Assembly: GCA_026182355.1 (NCBI GenBank)
Contig: JAPFBL010000003.1
Location: 2,111,001 to 2,175,000, forward strand
Origin: Hermatobates lingyangjiaoensis
Lineage: Eukaryota > Arthropoda > Insecta > Hemiptera > Hermatobatidae
Length of the DNA stretch: 64,000 nt
Direction of reading: 5' to 3'
Both the position numbers and the translations under genes were made by a program. Positions 39,928 to 52,300 of this stretch are shown in pieces. Below the pieces are notes generated by a model. That model made no database searches and had not been told where the DNA came from. It saw only the letters and a list, made by a program, of their open reading frames with translations. Positions within the stretch are counted from its first letter, which is position 1. The number at the start of each line of letters is the position of its first letter.

Positions 39928-40452
39928 ATTAATGTAGGTTTCATATTAATTAGCATTCAACAGATATTTTTTATTCATTTAAAAATTTTTACATACATTT
40001 CCAAATGCTGTAAGGTTAAAAATGAGAGTTTAAGTAATTTTGTTAAAGTAACTATTTTACACTCTTAAGGAGATTTAAAACTTGAAGGAGTCAGATTGGG
40101 CAATTTAGAAATATTTTCAATTGGAATGGGATGTTTTACTCATCAGCTGTGGTAGCATCCCTATCTATTTCTGCCTGGAAGCCACAGCTCTCAATGACTA
40201 GTAGGCCAAATGATTGACTTTCTTACAAATAAGTACATGACAACTGACTACAAACTTGGTCATAACCACTTGCCGAATACTATTATTATAGTCAAATTAT
40301 TCCACTTCTCAACAAGTTCCCTGTTTTTCTAGTATTTCTCTAGACCTCAAGCAAAATACAGATTTCAAGCATTATTATGCAGATTTTTCAACGTCTACCA
40401 AAGTTCTACTTTTATATAAACTTTGTACGACTGACTTTCTATTCCTCATTAG
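39709..40452. repeat. Inverted repeat of about 160 bases around a TA tract
   Basis: The left arm at 39709-39880 contains GAATAGAAAGTCAGTCGTAC and GTCTAGAGAAGTACTGGAAG. The right arm at 40297-40452 is its reverse complement with roughly one difference in six (ATTTCTCTAGACC, GTACGACTGACTTTCTATTC). A TA repeat of about 32 bases (39893-39924) lies just inside the left arm. No coding frame lies between the arms. Confidence 0.6.
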
Positions 40453-41950
40453 CTCTAAATTATGAACACTTACTCAGAAAGTGACTATTTGCTTTTTGCA
40501 ATACAAAAATATTTACACTGTTCTTAATTATTTGATTAATACATGCATACAGTATTTATACCTCTAAGTAACTATAATTTTGTGTTAATATGATGATATA
40601 TTATGTTTCAAACTCAAAAAGACCATTAACAGACACAGGCACAAACATAAACATAAATAAAACACAAATAAGTGTATACCATAACACGACACTAACATAC
40701 TGCATAGAGACAAACACGATTACCAAAAAAACTGGGCAATAAGTCTATAATATGTAATATTATAAGTCTATAATGTTACTAAAAAAATATTATAAGCACA
40801 AATAGAATCCATTTACAAACACTCAAAACACAGATTCAACGAAATGACAGAACGACACAAACACACATGCAAAGAAACACATGACCAACCCACGCGCATT
40901 AACACACCACACGCGCGCGCAAAGACCGTGGATTCGATGATTCTCATAAAACAAAATAAACTTCAGATCAAGATTCAAAATCATTGCATACAAAAGACCA
41001 TGCGGTTACATGGAGTTTAATTTTATGCGCAAAAGATAAATACTAGAACACATGATATTCACACATGAAATATAGAAGCACTTTGATACTTTTCCTTGAA
41101 TTCTACTGAAAAGATTGAATTAACAGAGTGTTAGAAGGAAAAGATGAGTTAGTTAGGGTTGGCAGAGGAGAATGACACAGGCGGGAAGCTGTGATCAGCC
41201 AGCTTGAACTTAACAGCCCACTGCTCCGCCTACCCACCTCAATTAATGTCACCTTATCGCGTTTCACACTTCATCAAGACAACCCAGCCTCCTTCAGAGA
41301 GAGAGACCCAGTTCTCTCATAGTTAGCTAAAAACTATGCAACATTAACGACCTCACACAAAAAATGTGGAGGCAAACAACTAACAGTGTACGCATGTTAT
41401 AATATACCAGTGATGCATTGTTTTTTACTAATATTGCCAAGGCAAATCAACGGTCTTCAGAGAAAGTTCTTATCTAGTTTGCTAGCTAACTGAAAAAAAG
41501 AAAATATAATGAAAAACAGTAGACATAACTCCCTCCTCCCAATTAAAAGTTATACACAAAGTTCTTTCACACGAACTAATGACTGCCGGTAACTGCTAAT
41601 ACAAATCAGTAGAAACACTGTAACTTATAATGCGACCTGTCTTTATCATACACAATTATTTTGCAACATTAGCTTCTTTGCTCTTTTATTTCAAGAAGTC
41701 GTCTAAACGATATGACATGGTTTGCACGAACCCCAGTTATCGTTACTGCCAACCACAACAATTTTTAATTTCAAATGTTGTTTGACAAAGGTATATTGTT
41801 GAAGTTCAACTATCCATGTTCCAGTGTATTTCAGAATAATATCGTAATGAATAAATCAATAAAATATGACAACTTAAAGCAGAAATGAAGTCATTTCAAA
41901 AAGTAAGCCTCTTCTCAATAACAAGTCCATGAAATGGGTATGGGTGAGGT
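40453..41950. other. Unassigned AT-rich interval
   Basis: A CA-rich patch at 40600-40920 includes CACACGCGCGCGC at 40909-40921. No gene signature was seen. Confidence 0.35.
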
Positions 41951-41964
41951 ATACGGTCGTATGA

Positions 41965-42295
41965 CCAGGTCAGGGAGGTCTAGTGGCGAAAATGCTGCCG
42001 CTAAGACTGGGAACCATCACTTCGAAAACACGTTTGACCACAGACTCTTTGAATAGGAGATGGAAAACAACTTTCCTCGAATAGGAAGTAAAGCCGTGGT
42101 GACTGAGTCTTTATGATGTCGGATCTCGTTAATATCCCTGGTCTCATAAATTTGAATTTGAGAAATTACTGACTCCCAATACAGACTGAATTAGAAGTCA
42201 CTTTTTGGTCTTGTGGCCCAGGCAAGACAGTCCTGTCGTCTGCACAAGACTCCTCACCTCACTAACTCCACTTGTTATCCTCACCAACTATACTT
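41965..42295 (+). mobile_element. Possible diverged tRNA-derived SINE
   Basis: GGTCAGGGAGGTCTAGTGGC and, about 40 bases on, CACTTCGAAAACACG have the spacing and partial identity of polymerase III A and B boxes. A body of more balanced composition ends near 42295. Both boxes depart from consensus, so the call is tentative. It is not the same family as the SINE at 3.5 kb. Confidence 0.3.
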
Positions 42296-42604
42296 GCAAG
42301 TACGGCTTTTATAATATTTTTCTAATTCCTTAGTTTGTGATTGATTAACAAGTTGTAACACTGAACATTGCTATTTTTACCTCAATTTTCATTTTAGTTT
42401 TAGAGTCTTTCATATCTTACGTCAAACAATTTATTTTATCATTATCTTAGAAGTTATTCATTGCAACAAAAGACGAAATTTTAGAAATTATTAGAACCAG
42501 GACAAATTCAAACAAAAGAAGACAAACTTGCTATTATTAAACATAAGAGAAATAATGCGTATAATAAACCTCGTAATACAATTTTAAAATACGACTAAGA
42601 ACTT

Positions 42605-43390
42605 TGGACCAGTAGAAGCGCTACTTCTAGTACCACATGAAGTTAACTTCTTTTTTCTCGTTAGACTCTGATGAGAAATCAGACATTTCCATAATAATTT
42701 TGAATTAATAATCATGAATTTCAAAGCCTTCAGTTCGACCTGGCTGCCAGACAAAATGTATATCCTCAAGCCTTAAACAATTCTTTCATAATATGGTAAA
42801 TACAATTCTTCATCGCAAACATTTCAGCCTGGAAGATAGTAGTTAATCTTACCAGAAATTTTGAAGTTTTCAAATATGTCCTCTTACATCCAATGTTGTT
42901 TTGGAATTAATTTTTAACACGCAAATAAACCAGGCAAGATCACCTTCTCCACATTTGTAGGATAAATAGTTTTAAACATTTTACATATCATATTAACTCT
43001 TTAAAAATTTTGCAATTTCTTATATTAAACCTTAAAACAAGAACTATGTTTGATTCGATTTTGATGAAAAATATGTCAATGTAAACAAATCAGACAAGTA
43101 AATTGGTCCGCAATCGACGATTTCAAGTTGAGTTTTCATTTTTTTTTTGCCAATTTCCTTTTGAGGAAATCATTTCTCATTTCTTGAATTTTTTGTAACT
43201 TCCTGGTTTTTTTTAGACCATCACTGGTGCTATTACTACTAGTTCATGCAATATATCTTCTTTTTTCTAGTTGGAATCTGATGAGAGATCAGACACTGTC
43301 ATGTCAATGTTGAATTAATAATAATGGGTTTTAAATTTAAAGCTTTCAGTTTGACCTGACTGCAAACATTATGACTATACCATAATCTTT
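42605..43390. repeat. Diverged direct repeat, two copies of about 165 bases
   Basis: The copy at 42610-42780 (TCTGATGAGAAATCAGACA, CTTCAGTTCGACCTGGCTGC) recurs at 43226-43390 (TCTGATGAGAGATCAGACA, CTTTCAGTTTGACCTGACTG) in the same orientation, about 75 percent alike by eye. The segment between them includes a 1.6 kb-family fragment near 43075-43105. Confidence 0.55.
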
Positions 43391-46009
43391 CAATATCAAT
43401 CGGAGGCTAAATTTTTTGCGTTTTATTCAAAAACTTACATTCTCATTAAGTTGTGGAAAAAAAAATTTATCTTTGTTATTAAACAAAATTATGTTATTTT
43501 TTCAATTAATTTTATTATTAAACAAATATGAAGTATTTTTTTAATGAACGAAAAGTAACGTAAAAGGTCAGTTGCGGAATAAAATGTAAAGTTTTGAGTG
43601 AAGGATGATTTTGAAAGCTGTAGGGTACAATATAGGTCGCCCTATTTGACGGATGGAAATGAAATTGAAACCTTATGAGAAGAATGAAGCAGTGGACTGG
43701 ATTGAAAAGATTGGGTTTAACACACGTTCTGCTGCCTGGTACAATATGCACAACACCCACTTACTTCAGCTAATTTTGAACATATCAAATTCTTCAAAAT
43801 CAATGACTTCAAGTTTGTTATACCTAACAAAATGGAATTTGTTCCATATTGGAACAAATGAAATTATCTGATTGATTGTCTGTGACTTTGATAATATTCT
43901 ACCAGTTTCACATACTCGTAAAGTCTATACAATAGCCTGAGTTGGGTAATATAACCTTCCTGCTATAACACTTTTAAATCAAGTCAATTGACGAGTAACC
44001 CTTTAGCAGACCGATGACATCCGCGGTGACGCCCACGGTGGATTCCGCGGAGACGGGCCTCTCGATGCCGCTCGTCCATCAGATTTCTTATTACGATCAT
44101 CTGTTATTATGGGATAGTTAACACACGGACCAAAAAACCCATACAACATAACCTCATTCAAATTAAATTAATACCAAGAGTAACTTGATTGTCTGCGAAT
44201 TCCATATAACTTTCACTTACAGTATAATTGAGTGAATCCACTCCAAAATTTTATAAAGAAATAGTAAATTCTTGCGAGTAGTATACTTCAAAAACAACAA
44301 TATTTCCTCTTGTATAGGAGTGAATTCATGTTTAGAAAATAACATGGTTATTTTATTTTTTAACATAATTTTATAAAAAAAAATTATGTTTGTAATTATG
44401 CTAGTTTTTAATTTTTAGAAAATAAATTATTTAAAACAATAAATTTGCTCAAAAGAAACCGGTTATTAACATAAACTTCATTTCACAGAGCTTAACAAAA
44501 TATAAGAGGTACATATAAAATGAAATGAATTCATTATTTTTTAAAGTTAATATAAGGGTTGAAAACATTGAAACTTTTCAACTGGCGATTTAACAAATTA
44601 ATGAGGAGAGGAAAAAAGTTTCCCATTTTGATTTGAATGCAACGAGACGTTCATTTTAACTATAACAAAGTTAACAATTGTAACTCTACTCCGCCTGCAG
44701 ATAAAAAGACACATTCAAAAATATTTTTTAAAGAGAAAGATGCTAATAATTGGTTAACAATAAAGCTATGAGTTGTCTCTTAAGTAACTCTTTACTTATT
44801 ATTAGAATAACCAAACTTCTTACAAATCTAAGAATAAACATTACATTAATTAACACTATTCAACAATCATGTATGGAAAGTTTTTGAGCCTTAGCAGTAT
44901 GCCCTTAAGCTTTACGTTTGTTTTCCTGATGTGAAATTTAAAATATGAAATGTGTATTTAGAAATACAAACAAATTACATAAGTGGAGTTGAAAAAATTA
45001 ATAGAAATTAGATAACTAATTGGTGGCACTTCGCTTCTAGAGTGTATTTTATATATTTTTCTAATCAATATTTCCAGGTCAAGATTCTAGGTAAAAATAA
45101 ATTAATTGTTTTAAAGATACATTTATTTCTCAATATTTATTATAATGAAGTAAATGAAGTCCCGTGGCGCCTTACATCAGATTATTTATTTCATACCTTC
45201 TGAAAGGATTTCATTTTTGAGTAAATATTTTTTTATGTTATAGATGGTGGTTGCCTTTTCATGACATATAAACAGTCAATATCCTTTTATAGTTAACTTT
45301 TTCATTCCTTCTATTTCGTTATTTTACTTCCCAAAATGATTTACTTCCTGACTTACCTATGCATTGAGCATTACATCTTTGCTGAGAACATTTCGAGTTT
45401 TAGGCACTTCTATTACTCTATAACTTATTAGTTCCACAACTATAATTCATTATTAGTTCAGACATGGTATTGTCAGCATGCCATGTGGTGTAGGTCCTAA
45501 TCTGCTCGTTAGTCCTTAGTATATTTGAATCCTATCCTTTTCTTTCCATTTAAATATTTATTGATTTATTTTTAAGGAAATGTAATCATAAATATGTAAG
45601 AATTAATCACATATATATTGTAGCAACAAATGTACATTTAATTTAATATATAATAGATGGAAGGAACATATACAACATATGTACCAAAAAAACAGGAAGG
45701 AAAAATGTGTAAAATATGTTGTTTTCCTTTAGAAAGCAAGAGAATACAGAGACATGGTTAATTGACTAGTTGATGGAACAAGTGAGTTGATTTGAATTGG
45801 CAAAGCCTCGATTAGAATTGATGGACACTGATTGAGGGGAGCAAATGGTGACGAGAGGACAGGGGTCTGCAGCAACACACGGCCAAAAACCAACCCAACT
45901 GCTGTGGACTAGCAGCAGGCGACTCTGAGTGCGAGCCCCACGTATATCATCTAAACAGCCAACTTGTAAAGTAATATACTACTATCATAATTAATGTAGT
46001 TCTTATTGT
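43391..46009. other. Unassigned AT-rich interval with one GC-rich spot
   Basis: Mostly AT-rich. The exception is 43998-44080, where GACATCCGCGGTGACGC and GGATTCCGCGGAGACGGG stand out as CpG-rich. The spot begins TAACCCTTTAGC, which loosely recalls piggyBac-type termini at a TTAA target, though the target site here is imperfect. Confidence 0.3.
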
Positions 46010-46492
46010 CAATTTATATTATTATTGTTGTTATTATTTAAATTTCTATTAGTGTTATTATTATTATTAGTAGTTGTTATTTTATAATTATAATTATTAT
46101 TAATATTATTACTATTATTATTATTGGAACAGCCAGAGGAGAGACTTGATACAAAGGATAGGCATATTCTCCCCAGAAACGATCATTGAAAAAATGATCC
46201 GGAGTTCTGGGGCATGGGATATGGTAGATGGCCTAGTTAGAACGATATTGACGACGAAAAAGCGATACTTGGAAGATCTAGAAGGATAATAAAGTAAGTA
46301 TGCCTCACCTAAGGTAAGCTACGACCAAGCTTGAAGTAATGTGGAAAACAGTTCCACGCTAGGTCCTAGGTGAAAAAGGGGGTGTTTTAGTTGGTAGTCT
46401 GGTTTATCTGGGAGCCCAGCACTATGTGAGTAAATGCATTTCACCTCCTTACCCCCCCAAAAAAAATTATTATTATTATTATTATTATTATA
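46010..46492 (+). pseudogene. Truncated non-LTR retrotransposon 3' end with ATT tail
   Basis: After an ATT-rich tract (46010-46127), a frame at 46135-46290 reads RRDLIQRIGIFSPETIIEKM and SSGAWDMVDGLV before TAA. The pattern of a title sequence such as FSPETIIEKM followed by an aromatic-rich helix is typical of the C-terminal end of R1-like or related non-LTR ORF2 proteins. A 3' UTR follows, ending in a run of C, then A and an ATT microsatellite (46460-46492) that acts as the tail. It is heavily 5' truncated. Confidence 0.5.
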
Positions 46493-46671
46493 AGACTTAG
46501 GATTAAGCTATTAGTTTGTAAGATACTGTTTTTATAATATTTAGTACAATAGGGGAAAAAGTCCGGTGGGCGACACTTAGTGTCCCCCGTACGGCTAGCC
46601 CTGACGTACCAATCTGTAAATTGGGAGTAATCCCCAATAAAGAATTTTCATTCATTCATTCATAACTTGTA
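46493..46671 (+). mobile_element. 3' end of a second non-LTR element with CATT tail
   Basis: A short GC-richer 3' UTR (GGTGGGCGACACTTAGTGTC, GTACGGCTAGCCCTGACGT) ends in CCCCAATAAAGAATTTT and then (CATT)n, about four units. This is characteristic of non-LTR retrotransposons that end in short tandem repeats. It abuts the ATT tail of the preceding fragment. Confidence 0.55.
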
Positions 46672-48370
46672 AAAGAGCAATCAAAACAACACTTAATAAC
46701 AAGTAATATCATAAACAATAAACACCTCATAAAATAATAATAATCAATCATTTATTATTTATAAATCAAATCATCAGAGCTGATTATGGTTGTCAACAAA
46801 GAACCTGAGTTTGGATTTATCATTATGTTAATTATTACTTATCTATTACTTATTAATAGTCACCATAAGTTGGAATATACCCAATCATTATATTATCAAT
46901 TCTTATTGATAATGAGTTACTCATTTCTTCAATTTTTGAATTACATTTAAAGTTTATAGATTAAAATATAATAATTTTATCTTTAATTTCTGAAATTTTA
47001 AAACTTTTGAGTTTAAGATTTCTGAAACCATGTACTAATTTCTTTAGCAGCTCAAGTCTTCTCTTCCTATTCTGTCTTTCCTGCTAACAAAGAGCAGTTG
47101 CTAGCATTTAAACTGAATGTTGATAAAGATAGTGGTATGTGAAACTGTAAGTTATGTCAACTACAATCAGTTTTAAGTGTATAAGATGTTAATGGTGAAT
47201 TATTATATCGCAGTTCTAAATAGATTATAATGCAAAAAAAGTTACATCTAAATATTATAAAACTTCATGAATAAAAGATGTTGCCGTATAACATCAGCTG
47301 GTATCTTGGAGAAGCAGGTCCACAGGGAATGAGAAATGCCGTACATGAATGGTAACGTGACTAAATCATTGTATTGTACAGGCTCAGTCAATGTACAGAG
47401 TGATGGTCGAATGACCCCACACACCATAAACTAATGTCTGGCAGAAGTATATGGGATAACACAACTGAAAGCATAAGTACAAATACATGAAAAATAAAAA
47501 AAAATGTACTCTGCCAGGCAACCGCTCATTGTGGAGGTTGAAGTAATGATCATAAAATATCTTTACCTTGGCCAGAACTTAATTACAATATCTGGTCACA
47601 AAAGTAACTATAAGTTTGTTAATAGAACAGATGTTTTATTACATAAATAACAAGGAGTATATTCAGTATTAATTAAAAAGATACTACTTTTAGGCACACA
47701 GGTACAACTAATTCTCTTCTAATTTCTCTCCAGCACCATGTCCAGTAAGTTTGCATCTTCCAGTATTAAGTCTGAGGCATGTTGAGCCCCAATGATTTAT
47801 TATACATTATAATGTTCATTACGATGGACATGCCATCTATACGGTATGTGTATAGAGCGAGCACACATACACACTTTCTTTCTCTACCCTGAAGTACTTA
47901 AAACCATTATTCTAACATAATCGTATTTTTCTCAAAACGCCCTAATTATAATTAACACTACATTGCTTTAAAACACATCATCTTACATATCATACAACAT
48001 ATTTGCATTAAATATTAACTAATTTGCAATTCATTTATTTATTTATCCTTTAATTATATTGATACAGCAAGTTTCTAAAGTAAATATCTAATTGGAGAAA
48101 CAATAGGATTCATAAAATATATTTATTGTAATTTACAAATATAACTGTTATTAGAGTATATTTGACCCTTGATTTAAAAAAACAAGTATTGACGTTTCTA
48201 TGTAGCTCAAATTAAGTTATTTTTTATTGGTTTAATAGAAAAATAGGTCAAAAATGTAATAAATTTGAAAATACATGGCTCATAGGTAATCCAAAATATA
48301 CAACAAATGATTTTTAAAGTATATATAATTTAATCATGCATTCATCTTAATTATTCCTTAGTGAAAAAAT
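46672..48370. other. Unassigned AT-rich interval
   Basis: No gene or element signature was recognised. Confidence 0.3.
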
Positions 48371-48490
48371 AGCGACAAACTGTTTTGGTATACGGTGCTC
48401 TGGAGGTGCATCACGAATTACAGTATTAAGATGATTATGTATGTTGTCAATCACGGTGACATTCAAATTATTCTGATGTGAAGTGTGTGC
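48350..48490 (-). other. Short coding-like segment of unknown family
   Basis: A minus-strand frame of about 43 codons, ending in TAA near 48350, includes VTVIDNIHNHLNTVIRDAPP and then IPKQFVAIFSLRNN. Codons and composition look protein-coding. It could be the tail of a decayed transposase or a host terminal exon. No motif fixes a family and there is no start. Confidence 0.25.
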
Positions 48491-48849
48491 TATTCATACC
48501 GAATAATCCTGCAAACAAATATAGACTGTCGTTATTTTGAATGAATTTGTTACAGTATGACTCAAGGAGTTTTCAAAAAATATGAAATTAGGAGGTGAGT
48601 CAGAATTAAATGGAGTTTAAGATGATGAGAGACTATAATTAGAGAACATGAAATCGGTAAAGCCACCTTTGGTCAAACTGGATGTGTAAATAATTGCTAC
48701 TAAAAATAAAAACAAAATGTTGTGAAATCTTTGGTTTTACAGGATCATTAAACTAAGCAGTGTCTTGGACTAGTAAAATGGAAGAAAGGGGTAATTATAA
48801 AGGAAAAGAACAAGACTTGAGGAGGCTTTGCTGAATGGGGGAAAACAAA

Positions 48850-48977
48850 CATCTCAAGTACCTCGTTAGCCTGTATATGCCAGATCCCAGGGACAACAAA
48901 GCCACTGTCTCCATAACAAACTCCTTGTCAGGATCCTGGGATACGACATAACTGAAGAGTTTATAAATATAAAACAT
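48850..48977. other. GC-rich coding-like island
   Basis: The island is open on both strands. The minus frame includes SQDPDKEFVMETVALLSLGS and ends at a possible donor (GAG then GTACTT). The plus frame includes MPDPRDNKATVSITNSLSGS. Neither matches a family I know, and it does not resemble the missing N-terminus of PKA-RI. Confidence 0.2.
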
Positions 48978-49188
48978 ACGCTACAGGTATTTAACTTTCG
49001 AATAATATTCTAATATATTTTGATTTTTTTTTCATAGTTATTAAAATGGAAGTAGATACATGAATTGGATACTCAAGTTATCATATCTACAATGCGGTAA
49101 TCTATAATAATAAACATATTTATCTCTACTATTTATCTGTATTATTGTATAACAAGATTTCACATAAACATGTGAAATAACAATCAAT

Positions 49189-49318
49189 GATCAACCACAA
49201 TATGAAATGGAGGGGTGGGAGACCAAGAGACCAAGATCTTTCAACCGTAACAAGCGGTCTTCGACAGAGTCAAAAACCCAACTTTTTTCCCCATTTCATA
49301 TTGTAGTTTGATCATTCT
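49189..49318. repeat. PLE-type terminal inverted repeat, small copy
   Basis: Arms ATCAATGATCAACCACAATA (49190 on) and CATATTGTAGTTTGATCATT (near 49296-49316) enclose a unit with AAGATCTTTCAACCGTAACA and GCGGTCTTCGACAGAGTC. This is the same family as the outer arms at 55001-55911 and the unit at 58861-58976. The upstream TTTCACATAAACATGTGAAA is a shared terminal hairpin. Confidence 0.65.
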
Positions 49319-52300
49319 ATTATTGTATGTATGTTTGTCAATGTTTTGGAGTAGCAGTAACAACACTGACCTATTCAACTTAGTTTTCTATAATGTAGAG
49401 AATATTACTGAAAAGTTTTATTACGAATGGAAACATTTCTCTAACTACATTTCCTTATCAGGAACAACCGGATTTATTAAAGACGAAGTTGAATAATGTC
49501 ACTGGAAGCGTTTGTAGTCCTGGACAGAAGCGTTATTATAAGTATTTTAGATAGTCAAACAGTTTCAGATAATTTAGATTACTTCGCTCTTCAGACGAAT
49601 ATACCTAATATAATATAATAATACAATTAATATTATTTAACATGTAGCTACTTTACTTGTCAGGTCAACGTTATATACCATAAGTTTAATTCATTCCTAA
49701 ACTACTTAATTCAGAAAATTTAAAAATATAATTTAGTAAAACAATTGTTAGTTTAAAGTTAGTTAAACATTAATACTATTAGACTTTATGTAATAGCTCT
49801 GAGAAAATTGACTGAAGTTGTTCATGAGGGTTTAGGCCAATTCATAGTTCTTTAGTAGATTGTGATCAAGTTCTCTTCAAATTCAATTAGTACGCTTTTC
49901 CAAACAATAGTCATATTAATTTCCTCTGAGTATGTAGCATTAACTAAGATCACCCTCACTAACTTACATCAACCTAATAATGTTTTGTTATCCGATTAAC
50001 AGATGGAACCATCTGCTTTTCCTTTACAATTTGTAGAGTATAATAATTGTAAAAAAAAAAAAATAATTATAAATTTTCTGGGACTTACTGGTTTTTAAAT
50101 CCATTTTTCAAGTTTTCTTTTCGATAATGCCTGCACACATTTATGGGTGGTTCTGTATACAAAAACTTCGTAAACACACTACTGGTTACACCATGTAATG
50201 GATTTTGATATTATACTAAAATAGCCCTTATAATGTAGTTGAGCTGCAGTGATTTGGGTAAACATTTCAAAATGTCAAGTCTATTTCATTACTCCCTATT
50301 TTGGACATTTTTTCACCTGTCAACACTTTCCTCAAGAAATATAATTTTGCAGTTATAAAGGAAATAATGTTAGCAGTAATAAGAAAAGTGTGAACATTTT
50401 TGGATGAAATTGAATCCAGTTTTTCGTAAAATAGTAAATTTTTAATTTACAATTTCACCTGAAAGTTTGTAAACACAAAAGTTTGATCACAAGAATAAAG
50501 CGACCACAATAAAAAAGAAAAATAAAAATTAGTCTTTAGAGCACAATGAACTCAATAATACGTAAGCATCTAAAAAAAAAAAAAAAATGGAAAGTTATAC
50601 CACAGTTTGTGAAATGAGGAAATATGTTTTTGGCAAAAGCACAAATATTAGAACATTTAAACTTTGCATTAGACCTGTACCTAAAGCAAGTATGCTATGA
50701 AAGAATTTGTCAGAACTTTAATCTTAGCCTTCGCATTATACATACTCTACTAGTGGAATTTGCATCAACTCAGAAACCTTTTTTTCAGTATCAAGCTAGA
50801 AAATATCATTAAACTTTATAGTTTACAAAAAAGCATAAGTGCTTAAAATATGTTAATTTCATACCTAAAGTAAATAGAAATATTTACTTACAAAAGAAAA
50901 TTTTATGCGAAAGTTAACACTAAAAATAACACCTACTAAGTTCTATTTGAAATAACATGAAAGTTTTTGGTAAAGCAGCATCTCGTAAGACACAACATCC
51001 AAATCAATGATAATACTTTACCACATAGTTTGGTATTACGTCTACGCCACAGTCACATTAAAATATTAAAATAAAATAAAACCTATATTGATTGTCACCG
51101 ATTTTGATATTATATGCACTTATAGTAAATTGAGTGTGGTCCACTCCAGATCATTTTTTTGTTTTTGCCTCACATAAATAATATCTCAAGCTGACTTCAT
51201 AACACGGACACTTTAGAAGGTTGAATTGCATTTCCCATCAGCATTATATAATTAATAAGTTTGGCAGTACGTCCAAACTGAAATTTATATTTTGAGAGGA
51301 TATGTTGGCACTGTAACAGCTCTAAACTTTTGGGGAGTGTGCTCAGAACTTTTGAGTACTCCTTTCTCTCATAATCAATAAACTTTTCAGTTTTAACAAT
51401 TTAATTAATGCATCCTGTGTTTTCCGTTGACGATTATAAAATTTAAAAAAAATTCTATACGTATATACTTGTAAGCTTTTACATTTTCTAATATTTAGCT
51501 GTCAGGATTGTGATCATTCATTATGAAATATGCATTCCATTTTATTCCAAACAGGTTCTGGAGAAGCTAATTTATATAAAAATAGTTCTAAGTTAGTACG
51601 AAAAAGTTGCGTTAAAATTATTACTTTTTTAAAAATAATATATCATAAATGTAATACTAACTGACACATCACTTTTCAAAAAAAAAACAAAGAGGAAAAT
51701 GGAGAAATGTTGCAATACATAGACTTTGAAAAAGTAGGAAAAATAGGTTTGTGCGGATGACATAGGGACTGCTGTGTTGAGGGTTCCCTTCTGCAACACC
51801 TCCTACCACACTCCCTGACCTTTGGAAACCTGTGTCCTCTCAAAGGTATGTAACAAGTACTTAACTTTTTAACCAGAAGCAGGGACAGATAGTTATTAAA
51901 AACAACACTACCCATTAAGTGCTAAACAAATGGCTGGATCATTATCATCTAATTGGGAATTTGATCGTGGAGAACGCTGTTCACAATCAGCAACTAAACA
52001 AGCAGAGGAGCTCAGGTCCAATACCAGCACCAAACCGTCCTTTTTGTATTAAAATAAATTATTTAAGCTACCATTAATAACAGTTCAGGAAATTAAATAT
52101 CCCCTTATACATTAAACTGGTACGTTTTACACAAATACAAACAGAGTGATGATACTATCAGAACATATAGATATTTAGTCTACTCTATATTACTAATGCT
52201 CTTAACAATGCAACAAAATACATGTTCTACTTCTTTTTGTAGATTTAGGTCACACCCAAAACTATTTTAGAATTTCTCTTAAATAGAGAATACTATTACT

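Noticed and set aside
48795..48977. Candidate N-terminal exon of PKA-RI.
   Set aside because: The translation lacks the docking-domain pattern (LRECE, VLKDCIVQLC, YFEKLE) expected for RI, and the frame joining to exon 2 is not supported.
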